Assembly: GCF_003946485.1 (NCBI RefSeq)
Contig: NZ_RHOJ01000002.1
Location: 124,001-188,000, forward strand
DNA from: Lacticaseibacillus jixianensis
GTDB lineage: Bacteria; Bacillota; Bacilli; Lactobacillales; Lactobacillaceae
Length of the DNA: 64,000 bases
Direction: 5' to 3'
The notes beneath the pieces are model-generated. The model worked only from the letters and a program-made list of their open reading frames with translations. It was not told the origin of the DNA and searched no databases. How positions within the stretch are numbered: position 1 is the stretch's first letter; every line of letters begins with the position of its first letter. Shown here in pieces: positions 1 through 8,161 of this stretch. The position numbers were made by a program, and so were the translations under genes.

Positions 1-619
1 CGATCAGCGTCACCAATTGCGCAAGGTCATCGAGTTTCTGCAGCTGCCCTGCCAGATCAAGGGGCTGCGCCGACCCAACAAAGTCATGCCCGATCAGCCG
101 GCTGGCCAACCGGTCCGCCGCGGGCGCCGGCAGCGCGGCAAACGCCGCGGTGAGCTCGCCGGGAAAATCGGCGCGCGCAGCCTGGCGGTACCACCGCCGA
201 ATGGCCTGCTGGACCCCCCAGTCGCGCACCGCCGGCCGGTAACGGGCCTCGTGGTAAGACGCCTCGGACACCGCCTGCACCGCCAGCAGGAACCGCTGCT
301 CAAAGCCGGCCAGCCCCATCCACGGCTGGTAGTGAACCGGCAAGGGGACCTTGACGGCCGCGCGTGCTTGCGCCGCCGGGTCGGCGAGCACCAGGCCCTT
401 GTCCGCTTGCCGCAGCGCGCCGGCCTGAATCAGCTGGGCGACCGCCGCTTGAAAATCCTCACGGGCCAGCGTAGGGTAAAGTTGCAGCCACTGGAGCTGA
501 CCGTGCTGAAGCGCGGCAAATAAAACGGACAAGGTTTTCTTGCCGTTTAGCAGCATGTAGACGGCCGTTTCCCGCCGCGGCTGATCATCAAATAATTGCA
601 CCACAAAATCTGTAAGCAT
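1..619 (-). CDS. YpbB-like helix-turn-helix protein, N-terminal part (runs off the left edge)
   Basis: The reading frame begins with ATG at 617-619 on the minus strand, preceded by a GAGG-type ribosome binding site, and stays open to the window edge, giving about 206 residues. The N-terminus has the pattern of YpbB proteins: a hydrophobic start, then an R-ET-VYMLLNGKKTLS stretch and a leucine-rich LYPTLAREDF segment. In Firmicutes ypbB usually precedes recQ and carries a C-terminal helix-turn-helix, which would lie outside this window. It diverges from the ferredoxin gene 22 bp away, the arrangement commonly seen in lactobacilli. The molecular role of YpbB is not established. The family call rests on resemblance and position. 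Confidence 0.6.
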   Translation of the reverse strand, partial: MLTDFVVQLFDDQPRRETAVYMLLNGKKTLSVLFAALQHGQLQWLQLYPTLAREDFQAAVAQLIQAGALRQADKGLVLADPAAQARAAVKVPLPVHYQPWMGLAGFEQRFLLAVQAVSEASYHEARYRPAVRDWGVQQAIRRWYRQAARADFPGELTAAFAALPAPAADRLASRLIGHDFVGSAQPLDLAGQLQKLDDLAQLVTLI

Positions 620-641
620 CTTTTCCCTCGGAAGTGAGTCT

Positions 642-878
642 ATGAAACCAGTATACGCGCATGTCGACCAGGCTGCCTGCATCGCTTGCGGGCTCTGCCA
701 GATGCTGGCCCCCAAGCTGTTTGATTACGACAGCGAAGGCATCGCCAGCTACACCCCGGATCACAACGCCGGCACCACGCCGGTCGACCCGGCAGACCTG
801 ATCGACCTCAAGATCGCCTTTCGCCGCTGCCCCACCGGCGCGATTCAGCACAGTGAGCACCCCTTTAACGAACAATAG
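642..878 (+). CDS. fer: Ferredoxin, single [4Fe-4S] type
   Basis: A 78-residue acidic protein with Cys-x2-Cys-x2-Cys (CIACGLC, residues 14-20) and a distal Cys followed by Pro in RRCPTGAI near residue 66. This is the ligand set of a single [4Fe-4S] cluster of the Bacillus/Thermotoga monocluster type. It is a small cytoplasmic electron carrier; its partner cannot be told from the sequence. The start has a GGAAGTGAG ribosome binding site. It is divergent from the ypbB-like gene, so the two promoters share the 22 bp between them and sequence inside the genes. Confidence 0.88.
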   Translation: MKPVYAHVDQAACIACGLCQMLAPKLFDYDSEGIASYTPDHNAGTTPVDPADLIDLKIAFRRCPTGAIQHSEHPFNEQ

Positions 879-1017
879 ATGCCCCCGTCTACCGCCGTGC
901 CGGCTTTTATTGGTGCGACGCCGGTTGCCCCTTATGCGGGCTTGGAGTTTCATCACGCTGGGTCCGCCCTGCCCGCGGCCTCGGATACTGAAAAGGGATT
1001 AGTAAAGGAGTGTCATA

Positions 1018-2019
1018 ATGAAAGTCATCACAGTTGAGGAACATTTTGAATCCGCCAAGGTCACGCAGGCCATGGCCGCCGCAGCCGGTCAGCAAAACCG
1101 GCCCAACGTCAGTCCAGAGATGGCGCACTACATGCAAACCACCTTGCCAACGCCCGCCATCATGCAGGACGTGGCCAAGGACCGGTTGGACTTTATGGAC
1201 CGCTACGGCATTGACGTGCAAGTCTTGTCTTACGGGAATGCCCAGCCGCAAAACCTGGACCCCAAGGACGCCGTAGGACTGAGTCAGCTGGCCAACGATG
1301 AGCTGGCTAATGCCGTCCACACTGCGCCTGACCGCTTCGCCGGCCTGGCGACCCTGCCCGTCGGTGATCCCGCCGCTGCGGCCACGGAACTGCACCGCGC
1401 CGTCGAACAGCTCGGGCTCAAGGGCGTGCTGCTAAAAGGAAATTACGCTGGCAAGTTCTTTGATGACCCGTTCTTCTTCCCGATTTTTCAGGCTGCGGCC
1501 GACTTGGCCGTGCCGGTGTACTTCCACCCGTCATTCGTGCCGCCGGTCATCACGCAGCATTATTTTGAAAGCGACCACTGGTCCGAAGTCGTAGCGGGGA
1601 TTTTTGGCAGTGCCGGCTATGGCTGGCACATGGATGTCGGCATTCAGGTCATGCGGATGATCCTGTCGGGGATTTTCGACAAGCTGCCGAACCTTAAGCT
1701 GGTCTCCGGTCACTGGGGCGAGCTGGTGCCGATGTTCTTGGAACGGCTGGACGACGAGCTGGACGCATACGCCGGTCTGAAGCGGCATTTTTCCGCCTAC
1801 TATCGTGACAACGCCTATGTCACGCCCAGCGGCATTTTGAGTCAGCCGCAGCTCAACTTCCTGCTCGAGGAAGTCGGTGCCGAACACATTCTGTATTCGA
1901 TCGACTACCCGTACAAGCAACCGGAAAGCGCCGGCACCTTCCTGACGGAGGCTAAACTTACGGCCAGCCAGCGTGAAGCCATCGCGCATGGCAACGCCGA
2001 GCAGTTATTCCACCTTTAA
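1018..2019 (+). CDS. Amidohydrolase-2 family protein, (de)carboxylase-like
   Basis: A 333-residue protein of the amidohydrolase-2 (ACMSD / gamma-resorcylate decarboxylase) group. The N-terminal VEEHF matches the E-x-H metal-binding start of the decarboxylase branch. Later metal or active-site motifs are YFHPSF (about residue 173), SGHWGE (about 231) and the C-terminal SIDYPYK (about 298). The ATG follows a good AAAGGAG ribosome binding site at 1005-1011. Relatives decarboxylate aromatic acids such as 2,6-dihydroxybenzoate or hydrolyse C-C or C-N bonds; the substrate cannot be read from sequence. It is a single-gene unit ending in a strong bidirectional terminator. Family call firm, reaction uncertain. 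Confidence 0.8.
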   Translation: MKVITVEEHFESAKVTQAMAAAAGQQNRPNVSPEMAHYMQTTLPTPAIMQDVAKDRLDFMDRYGIDVQVLSYGNAQPQNLDPKDAVGLSQLANDELANAVHTAPDRFAGLATLPVGDPAAAATELHRAVEQLGLKGVLLKGNYAGKFFDDPFFFPIFQAAADLAVPVYFHPSFVPPVITQHYFESDHWSEVVAGIFGSAGYGWHMDVGIQVMRMILSGIFDKLPNLKLVSGHWGELVPMFLERLDDELDAYAGLKRHFSAYYRDNAYVTPSGILSQPQLNFLLEEVGAEHILYSIDYPYKQPESAGTFLTEAKLTASQREAIAHGNAEQLFHL

Positions 2020-2036
2020 CCGCTGACCCACTAAAA

Positions 2037-2070
2037 AAAGCCATCACCTCGCGGGATGATGGCTTTACTT
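2037..2070. terminator. Bidirectional terminator between the amidohydrolase gene and ribU
   Basis: GCCATCA (2040-2046) pairs with TGATGGC (2057-2063). The stem is flanked by an A-run on the left and a T-rich run on the right, so it can stop the rightward amidohydrolase transcript and the leftward ribU transcript. Confidence 0.85.
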
Positions 2071-2082
2071 TTGCCGTATTCA

Positions 2083-2673
2083 CTACTGCAAGTGCGTGGC
2101 GCCCTGCCGTGCCCGCTGCTTTTCCAGCCACGGCATGAGGGCCTTGGCGATCGCGAAGAAGACCACCGACACGACCGCCCCCTTGATCAGGTTGAATGGC
2201 ACGACCCCGATCAAAACGTACCGCACCGTGGACATCCCCAAATTGAAGTTCATCACGGCCAGGTACATCGGCATGATGGCCAGCCAGTTGAGCAGGCTCA
2301 TGATGACGGTCAGGCTCAAGGTCCCCAGCGCGAGGCCGGACACCTCGCGGCCAAGGCCGCTCTTAGGCTTCATGGCCATCACGACCGGCAGCATGAACCC
2401 GACCGACGCAATGAACGCCGCCAGATCGCCGATGAGATTGACGATCCCGCCACCGGTCAAGACGAAGTGGAGCAGCGAGCGGACAAACGCGACCATGATG
2501 CCGCCTCCCGGACCGTAAAGCAACCCGCCAAGCAGCACGAGCAGGTCAGAGAGGTCAAGCTTCAGAAACGGAAACATCGGCAGGATCGGAAACGCCAAGT
2601 ACATCATCAAGACGAACCCGACCGCCGAAAGCAACGCGATCCCAACTAAACGGTGAACCTTAGAACCAGACAT
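2083..2673 (-). CDS. ribU: Riboflavin ECF transporter substrate-binding (S) component
   Basis: A 196-residue, very hydrophobic protein with about six membrane segments, matching the length and pattern of RibU: conserved FPFLKLDLSD near residue 36 and GLLYGPGGG near residue 50. RibU binds riboflavin outside the cell and moves it inward with the shared ECF energising module (EcfA/A'/T), which is encoded elsewhere. The ATG follows a GGAGGG ribosome binding site. An FMN riboswitch lies directly upstream, the strongest support for the substrate. The gene appears monocistronic and ends at the bidirectional terminator at 2037-2070. Confidence 0.92.
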   Translation of the reverse strand: MSGSKVHRLVGIALLSAVGFVLMMYLAFPILPMFPFLKLDLSDLLVLLGGLLYGPGGGIMVAFVRSLLHFVLTGGGIVNLIGDLAAFIASVGFMLPVVMAMKPKSGLGREVSGLALGTLSLTVIMSLLNWLAIMPMYLAVMNFNLGMSTVRYVLIGVVPFNLIKGAVVSVVFFAIAKALMPWLEKQRARQGATHLQ

Positions 2674-2720
2674 GAATATCCCTCCATGTGGTTGCTTCAG
2701 AGAGGCTGCGCCAAGGCGCC

Positions 2721-2755
2721 AAAAAGGCCTATTTACCCCAGGGTAAATAGGCCTT
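2721..2755 (-). terminator. Riboswitch expression-platform terminator
   Basis: On the minus strand AAGGCCTATTTACCC pairs with GGGTAAATAGGCCTT (2724-2755) and is followed by five T. It lies between the FMN aptamer and the ribU ribosome binding site, so FMN binding probably favours this terminator and shuts off ribU. Confidence 0.88.
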
Positions 2756-2784
2756 AGCTTGAATGTGGATTCAAAATAAGCCCC

Positions 2785-2901
2785 ATCTTCTTTATCTAGA
2801 CTATACTATCGGTCTCGGAATCGCACCGAGTCGGCCGCGCACATGCGCGGGTCGCGGACTGTTACCGCCGGTCGGGAATTTCACCCTGCCCCTGAAGACG
2901 A
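2785..2901 (-). promoter_or_regulatory. FMN riboswitch (RFN element) controlling ribU
   Basis: Read on the minus strand, the segment opens with CTTCAGGGGCAGGGTGAAAT, followed by TCCCGACCGGCGGT and AACAGTCCGCGACC, and closes with GATTCCGAGACCGAT and a terminal GAAG. These are the conserved blocks of the FMN aptamer. The outer CTTC/GAAG pairs form the closing stem P1. Only one variable arm (CGCGCATGTGCGCG) is a clear hairpin. Confidence 0.95.
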
Positions 2902-2929
2902 ACCAGTATTTAATTTTTAGTACTTACAA

Positions 2930-2959
2930 ATTATAACCACAGGCGGGGCTGGCTGTCAA
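2930..2959 (-). promoter_or_regulatory. Sigma-A promoter of the ribU leader
   Basis: TTGACA (2954-2959) and TATAAT (2930-2935) on the minus strand are both perfect consensus hexamers, 18 bp apart and about 30 bp upstream of the riboswitch. The -35 box overlaps the rluB stop codon at 2956-2958, so ribU has its own promoter inside the end of the upstream gene. Confidence 0.85.
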
Positions 2960-3699
2960 CCTTTTTGTGCAAGCGCTTCAAGTGCCTGCAATTCCTCGCG
3001 TTTCAGCGGCCGGTAGTCCCCCGGCTGCAGCCCTGTCAACGTCAGCGGGCCGTACTGCTCCCGCGCGAGCTTGATCACGGGATAGCCGATGGTCTTGAAC
3101 ATCTTCTTGACCTGGTGGTTGATCCCCTGGTGAATGGTCAGCTGGATGATGGCGGTGTTTTTGGCCTTGTCCGCACTGATCTGCTTGAACCGCGCCGGCG
3201 CCAGCTTCTTGCGGTCGACGACCAGGCCATCCTTCAGCGGCATCAGCTTGTCGCGCGTAGGAATGCCTTGCACCTTGACCACGTACTTCTTTTCGACCTT
3301 GTAGGACGGGTGCATCAGCATATTGGCAAAATCGCCGTCGTTGGTCATGATGAGCAGCCCGGACGCGTCCCAGTCCAGTCGGCCGACCGGGTAAATGCGC
3401 TCCTTGACGTCCTCAAAAAAGTCCATGACGGTGCGCCGGCCCTTGTCGTCGGTGACGGCGGAGATCACGCCGCGGGGCTTGTAGAACAGGAAATACTTCT
3501 TCTGCTCCTCCTGGTTCAGCGGGACGCCGTCGACTTCGATCGCGTCCTGGGGGGTCACTTTGACCCCCATCGCCGAAACGACTGCCCCGTTCACGGTAAC
3601 GTGCCCGGCGGCGATCAGCTCTTCCGCGTGGCGACGCGAGGCGATCCCCGCGTTGGCAATGGCCTTTTGCAGGCGTTCCTCAGTTGGTTTATTTGACAT
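2956..3699 (-). CDS. rluB: 23S rRNA pseudouridine synthase, RluB family
   Basis: A 247-residue protein with an N-terminal S4 RNA-binding domain (about residues 5-60) and a pseudouridine synthase domain. The catalytic aspartate is D109 in GRLDWDASGLL. RluB-type enzymes isomerise a uridine of helix 89 in 23S rRNA. I take the ATG at 3697-3699, which has an AGGAAGG ribosome binding site; the frame is open further upstream but that stretch overlaps scpB. The start overlaps the scpB stop by 11 bp, so the two are translationally close. scpA-scpB-rluB is a standard Firmicute cluster. Confidence 0.92.
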   Translation of the reverse strand: MSNKPTEERLQKAIANAGIASRRHAEELIAAGHVTVNGAVVSAMGVKVTPQDAIEVDGVPLNQEEQKKYFLFYKPRGVISAVTDDKGRRTVMDFFEDVKERIYPVGRLDWDASGLLIMTNDGDFANMLMHPSYKVEKKYVVKVQGIPTRDKLMPLKDGLVVDRKKLAPARFKQISADKAKNTAIIQLTIHQGINHQVKKMFKTIGYPVIKLAREQYGPLTLTGLQPGDYRPLKREELQALEALAQKG

Positions 3700-4354
3700 G
3701 GTGAATTCCTTCCTCTGACTTCTCGTCAGTGGTGACAGGTGGTTCCGGGGTTGGCGTTGGCGCATCAGCCGCTGACTGCGGCGCACCGGGAGCGCTATCC
3801 GCCAGCGTGTGGCGGAAATCGGTGAATAAATCGACCTCGGCCGGATCGGCGTGAGTCTCATCTAGCGGCGGCAGGTCATCTAGCGTGTGCAGGCCGAAGT
3901 AATCAAGGAAAAACGGCGTGGTCGCGTACAGGATCGGGCGGCCCGGCGCGTCCTTGCGCCCGGCTTCCTTGATCAGCTGGCGCGACGCCAGGGTGGTCAA
4001 AGCGCCGGCGCTTTGCACCCCCCGCACCTCGTCGATCTCCAGGCGCGTGATCGGCTGCTGGTACGCGATAATGGCCAGGACCTCAAGCGCCGCGTTGGAC
4101 AGGCCCGCATGCGGGGGCCCAGCAAAGTACTGCTTCAGCGCCGCGGCGTATTCCGGCTTGGTCAGCAGAAAGTAGCGGTCGTCGGCGCTTTGCACCATCA
4201 ACCCGCGGCTGCTGTCATCGGCGAGGCCTTGGGCAAAGATGGCCAGCTGCTGCCGCATGGCGGCCGGCGAGATATTCAGCAGCTGGGCGAAGTCGTTCAG
4301 GGCGACGCCGGCCTCGCCAGCGGTATACAAAATGGCCTCGATCACGGGCTGCAT
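3689..4354 (-). CDS. scpB: Segregation and condensation protein B
   Basis: A 221-residue protein with the two winged-helix domains of ScpB. The motif ALEVLAIIAYQQPITRLEIDEVRGV (residues about 88-112) is typical. A Pro/Ala/Thr-rich acidic tail from about residue 185 looks disordered. ScpB dimers bind the ScpA kleisin and regulate the SMC condensin complex on the nucleoid. The start codon shares one base with the scpA stop, indicating coupled translation. Confidence 0.93.
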   Translation of the reverse strand: MQPVIEAILYTAGEAGVALNDFAQLLNISPAAMRQQLAIFAQGLADDSSRGLMVQSADDRYFLLTKPEYAAALKQYFAGPPHAGLSNAALEVLAIIAYQQPITRLEIDEVRGVQSAGALTTLASRQLIKEAGRKDAPGRPILYATTPFFLDYFGLHTLDDLPPLDETHADPAEVDLFTDFRHTLADSAPGAPQSAADAPTPTPEPPVTTDEKSEEGIHHVK

Positions 4355-5082
4355 CAGGCGGCCTCCTTTTTCATCACGGTGATGGGCGCGAACGGACTGG
4401 ATTGCTCGCAGATGATCTGGTCGGCCTTCATCAGCGTCAACAGCGCCAGGAAGGTCGTCACGACGCCGTCCACGGTCTGAACGGCGACCAGGGTCTCAAA
4501 CCGGCAGGTCCCCACCTTGCTCAGCTGGGCCAAGACCTCGGTGATCCGCTTCTCGACTGAGATGGGTTCGCCCTCGATGTGCGCGATGGTTTGCTTGGTC
4601 GCCAGCTGCCGGGCCACCACGGCCGCCATGGCCTTGGTGATGTCGTGCAGCTTGACCGAGCCCGGCCGCATCGGCACCTGCACTTCGGCGCCGGGCAGCG
4701 ATTCGGGCTTGGCGTAGGACTGCGAGCGCGCCGTTTCGCGCTCGCGCAGCTGCGCGGCCGCCTCCTGATAGACCTGGTAGGTCAGCAGCTGGGCGACCAG
4801 GCCCGCGCGCGGATCCGTGTAGTCGTCGGGCGCCGTCTCTGGGTCGGGCTCGGGCTGAGGCAGCAGCATCTTGCTTTTCATCGCCATCAGACTGGCGGCC
4901 ATAACAAAATAATCACCAGCCACGTCCAGCCGGGCCGTCTGCATGTCATGCAGGTAAGCCAGGTATTGGCTAGTGATCTCAGCAATCGGAATGTCGTAGA
5001 TGTCAACTTCATTGGTCCGAATCAGGTGCCAGAGCAGGTCAAGCGGTCCCGAGAAGTCATTCAGCACTAAGGTCAGTGCCAT
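4354..5082 (-). CDS. scpA: Segregation and condensation protein A (kleisin)
   Basis: A 242-residue kleisin. The N-terminus (VLNDFSGPLDLLWHLIRTNE) is the classic ScpA start that contacts the SMC neck, and the C-terminal winged helix contacts the SMC head. The protein bridges SMC dimers in the condensin-like complex. The ATG at 5080-5082 follows an AAGAGG ribosome binding site and overlaps the end of ribT by 26 bp, so it belongs to the same leftward operon. Confidence 0.93.
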   Translation of the reverse strand: MALTLVLNDFSGPLDLLWHLIRTNEVDIYDIPIAEITSQYLAYLHDMQTARLDVAGDYFVMAASLMAMKSKMLLPQPEPDPETAPDDYTDPRAGLVAQLLTYQVYQEAAAQLRERETARSQSYAKPESLPGAEVQVPMRPGSVKLHDITKAMAAVVARQLATKQTIAHIEGEPISVEKRITEVLAQLSKVGTCRFETLVAVQTVDGVVTTFLALLTLMKADQIICEQSSPFAPITVMKKEAA

Positions 5083-5449
5083 CGAGTGCCTCTTTTCTGG
5101 CCTTCTGGAACGACGCGATCAAGGACGCGTTGTCCATCGTGCCCATCAACTTTTTATCAGGATACTGCGCGCACAGGTCGCGCAGCACCGTAAATTTGGT
5201 CTCATCGCTGCGCACTGCCGGGGAAAGCGACAGGTGCCGCACCATCACGTAGTCCTGGCCCAGCTCCACGCCGACGACCCCTTCGAAATCTTCACCCGGG
5301 GCTTCGCGGTACAGAAACAAGGCGTGACTGTTGTCTGCCGTGTACAGGGTCAGTTCAGTTCGCAGATGATCAATGTCCTTCAGATCGGGAATAAAAGACA
5401 AGAACCCCATCGCGATCTTGGCATAATCATTCTTATACTTGGTTAGCAT
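5057..5449 (-). CDS. ribT: RibT-like GNAT-family protein
   Basis: A 130-residue protein resembling RibT, a GNAT-fold protein encoded in or near riboflavin operons and, in lactobacilli, next to scpA. The start at 5447-5449 is chosen because GGAGG sits correctly upstream; an in-frame GTG at 5461 would place that site inside the coding region. RibT is an acetyltransferase-like protein whose substrate is not firmly known. The C-terminal half (PAVRSDETKFTVLRDLCAQYPDK) fits the family's acetyl-CoA side. Function is inferred from family and position. Confidence 0.78.
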   Translation of the reverse strand: MLTKYKNDYAKIAMGFLSFIPDLKDIDHLRTELTLYTADNSHALFLYREAPGEDFEGVVGVELGQDYVMVRHLSLSPAVRSDETKFTVLRDLCAQYPDKKLMGTMDNASLIASFQKARKEALDGTDLSAE

Positions 5450-5539
5450 AATAGCCTCCACAGATTAACTCCACTCTGAGGGATACTTTACCATATCTTA
5501 AGGGTGGCGACAAATACCAACCGGCTCGCGGCTTTGTAC

Positions 5540-6428
<889 letters not shown>

Positions 6429-6445
<17 letters not shown>

Positions 6446-7292
6446 GGCGGGTCACCCCATTTTCTTCAACCACTAAGCGGGCCTTGAGCAGGTGGCCCAA
6501 AGCGCGCTTAAAGGCCCCCTTGCTGATGCCAAAGGCGATCTTGATCGCCTCTGGGTCGCTCTTGTCCGTGTAAGGGATCGACTTTGCGGGGTCGTGATCG
6601 ATCACGGCGAGGATCATCGCCGCGTCGTCGCCGATCTCCTCAAACGCCCGCGGGCGCAGCGACAGGTTCAACGTGCCGTCGTCGCGCACCCCGATCACGC
6701 GGCCGTGAACGACCTGGCCCAGCCGCGGCTCCTGGTCGCGCTCGCTGGGATGGATGAAGCCCAGGTAGTAGTCATCCGTGATCACGTGCGTTCCCGACAG
6801 CCGCAGCGCGTAAACGGTCGCTGTGACGTCGGCGTTCATCATCGCAGGCTTGGCCTGGTTGGCCACTGCCTGGAACATGTTCATGTCGGCCAGCTTGGCC
6901 CAGAGGCGGTGCTGCTTGTCGATGTGCATCGAGACCATCAGGCGGTCGCCCTTGGCCGGCCAAAGCTTCGTCAGCTCCGGCAGGTCGTCCAAAGACAGGA
7001 CCAGGTCCTTATCGGGCAGCCCAATATTAATGAAGACACCGAGGTCCTTGCGCACGTCGACCACGGTGCCGAACGCGTACCGGTCGTAGCCGACCTCAGG
7101 GAGCTTGGTGGTGAAGCGGTCCGCCCCGCCTTTGTTCTCGTACGCGAAGCCGTGCAGCACGTCGCCCACGGCCGGTTGGGTCGCAAACTCCGCGGCGTCA
7201 ACGCTCATCGTCACGCCTTGGTACTGCACGAACACCTGGGTCTCGTTTTGGTCTGAGACTGTAGCGTCAACAATTTGCCCGTTAAAATTCAT
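6429..7292 (-). CDS. cvfB: CvfB-family S1 RNA-binding protein
   Basis: A 287-residue protein with S1-like OB folds followed by a C-terminal winged helix, the architecture of CvfB/YitL. S1-like segments are visible at FGTVVDVRKDLGVFINIGLPD (about 74-94) and GQVVHGRVIGVRDDGTLNLSL (about 193-213). The C-terminal stretch IAFGISKGAFKRALGHLLK is the family's winged-helix signature. It binds RNA and affects virulence-factor expression in staphylococci; its role here is unknown. The neighbouring genes suggest co-transcription with xerD. Confidence 0.88.
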
Positions 7293-7303
7293 TTTATTCT
7301 CCT

Positions 7304-7765
7304 TTAATGCGTTGGCATTAGGTTAAACACGCTCAAGATCACATAGGTCATGCCACTGGCGATCACCGGGCCGGCTGCGATGCCCTTGAGGAACACCACG
7401 CCCAGGATCGTCCCGAACACCAGCGCGACGGTCATCTCCGGGTTGCCGGCAAGCAGGCCGACCCCTTTGGACGACAGCACCGCCACGAGCACGCCCATGG
7501 CAATAGCGATCCAGCCGGCCGGCGTCTTCATCACGTTCAGGAGGTCAGAAGCGGTGATGTCCCCGGTCGCGATCGGTACCATGATGGCCGCTGAGATGAT
7601 CGTGACGCCCCAATTGATGCCCTGCGCTTGTACGGTTTTTAGCAGCGGATTCAAGAATGGGATCAGCTTGAGCAGCATCACGGCCCCGACGCCGATCATC
7701 AGGGCCTTGTTTTTCGAAAGTGCGGCGATGCCGAACACCGCGCCCAAAAATAGCCAGCTTTCCAT
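7304..7765 (-). CDS. DUF441 family membrane protein
   Basis: A 153-residue hydrophobic protein with four to five predicted membrane segments and the DUF441 pattern (GIAALSKNKALMIG near residue 13, internal GVGLLAGNPEMTVALVFGTILG). It starts at ATG 7763-7765 after a GGAGG site and lies 11 bp before cvfB, so the two are probably co-transcribed. Function is unknown in the whole family. It probably begins the leftward operon that continues through xerD. Confidence 0.85.
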   Translation of the reverse strand: MESWLFLGAVFGIAALSKNKALMIGVGAVMLLKLIPFLNPLLKTVQAQGINWGVTIISAAIMVPIATGDITASDLLNVMKTPAGWIAIAMGVLVAVLSSKGVGLLAGNPEMTVALVFGTILGVVFLKGIAAGPVIASGMTYVILSVFNLMPTH

Positions 7766-7817
7766 GTTTACCTCCGGCGGTTCAGTCTAGATAACACTTT
7801 ACACGCTTCGCTTAGAG

Positions 7818-7834
7818 ATGTCACTAGTTGACAT
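7818..7834. promoter_or_regulatory. Perfect 6-5-6 dyad upstream of the DUF441-cvfB-xerD operon
   Basis: ATGTCA and TGACAT flank a 5-bp centre, about 55 bp upstream of the DUF441 start. The size and symmetry fit a dimeric repressor site. No regulator is identified and no gene for one is adjacent. Confidence 0.35.
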
Positions 7835-8100
7835 AACGATAACCAAAACTTTATTGAGGCCAACCGCGCCCCAGGAACAATGGTTGACCAAAAGGCGCTG
7901 CTACGTGCGTAAGCCGCGCCAATCGCCCCGACCGCCGCCAAATGGTTCGGCTAATCTGTTCTGCCGTGCCGCTCACGCCACCACTGAAGCAGCGCGGCGG
8001 CCCCCATTAAAATGAAACCCCAGGGCAAAAGCACGAACACCGCATCACCGCGTGCGGTCAAGGCTGCTCATCCCACTAGGTTAACGAACACTGCACACCC
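7835..8100. other. Intergenic stretch with a possible decayed membrane-protein tail
   Basis: Between DUF441 and the pyk terminator I see no complete gene. On the minus strand, 7951 to about 8065 is open and would encode a peptide ending with a hydrophobic run (FVLLPWGFILMGAAALLQWW) and a charged tail before TAG. There is no ribosome binding site or credible start. It may be the remnant of a gene or a chance frame. Confidence 0.3.
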
Positions 8101-8105
8101 TACAC

Positions 8106-8137
8106 AAAAAGGCCGCTCCCAGCAACGGGAACGGCCT
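8106..8137 (-). terminator. Terminator of the pfkA-pyk transcript
   Basis: GGCCGTTCCC and GGGAGCGGCC (minus strand, 8111-8136) form a stem with one mismatch, followed by five T, 24 bp beyond the pyk stop. Confidence 0.9.
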
Positions 8138-8161
8138 AATTGGATTCAATGACGGAAAAGC

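Noticed and set aside
2956-3861. Longer 301-residue version of rluB
   Set aside because: The extra N-terminal 54 residues overlap scpB, have no homology to the family and lack a ribosome binding site; the ATG at 3699 has one.
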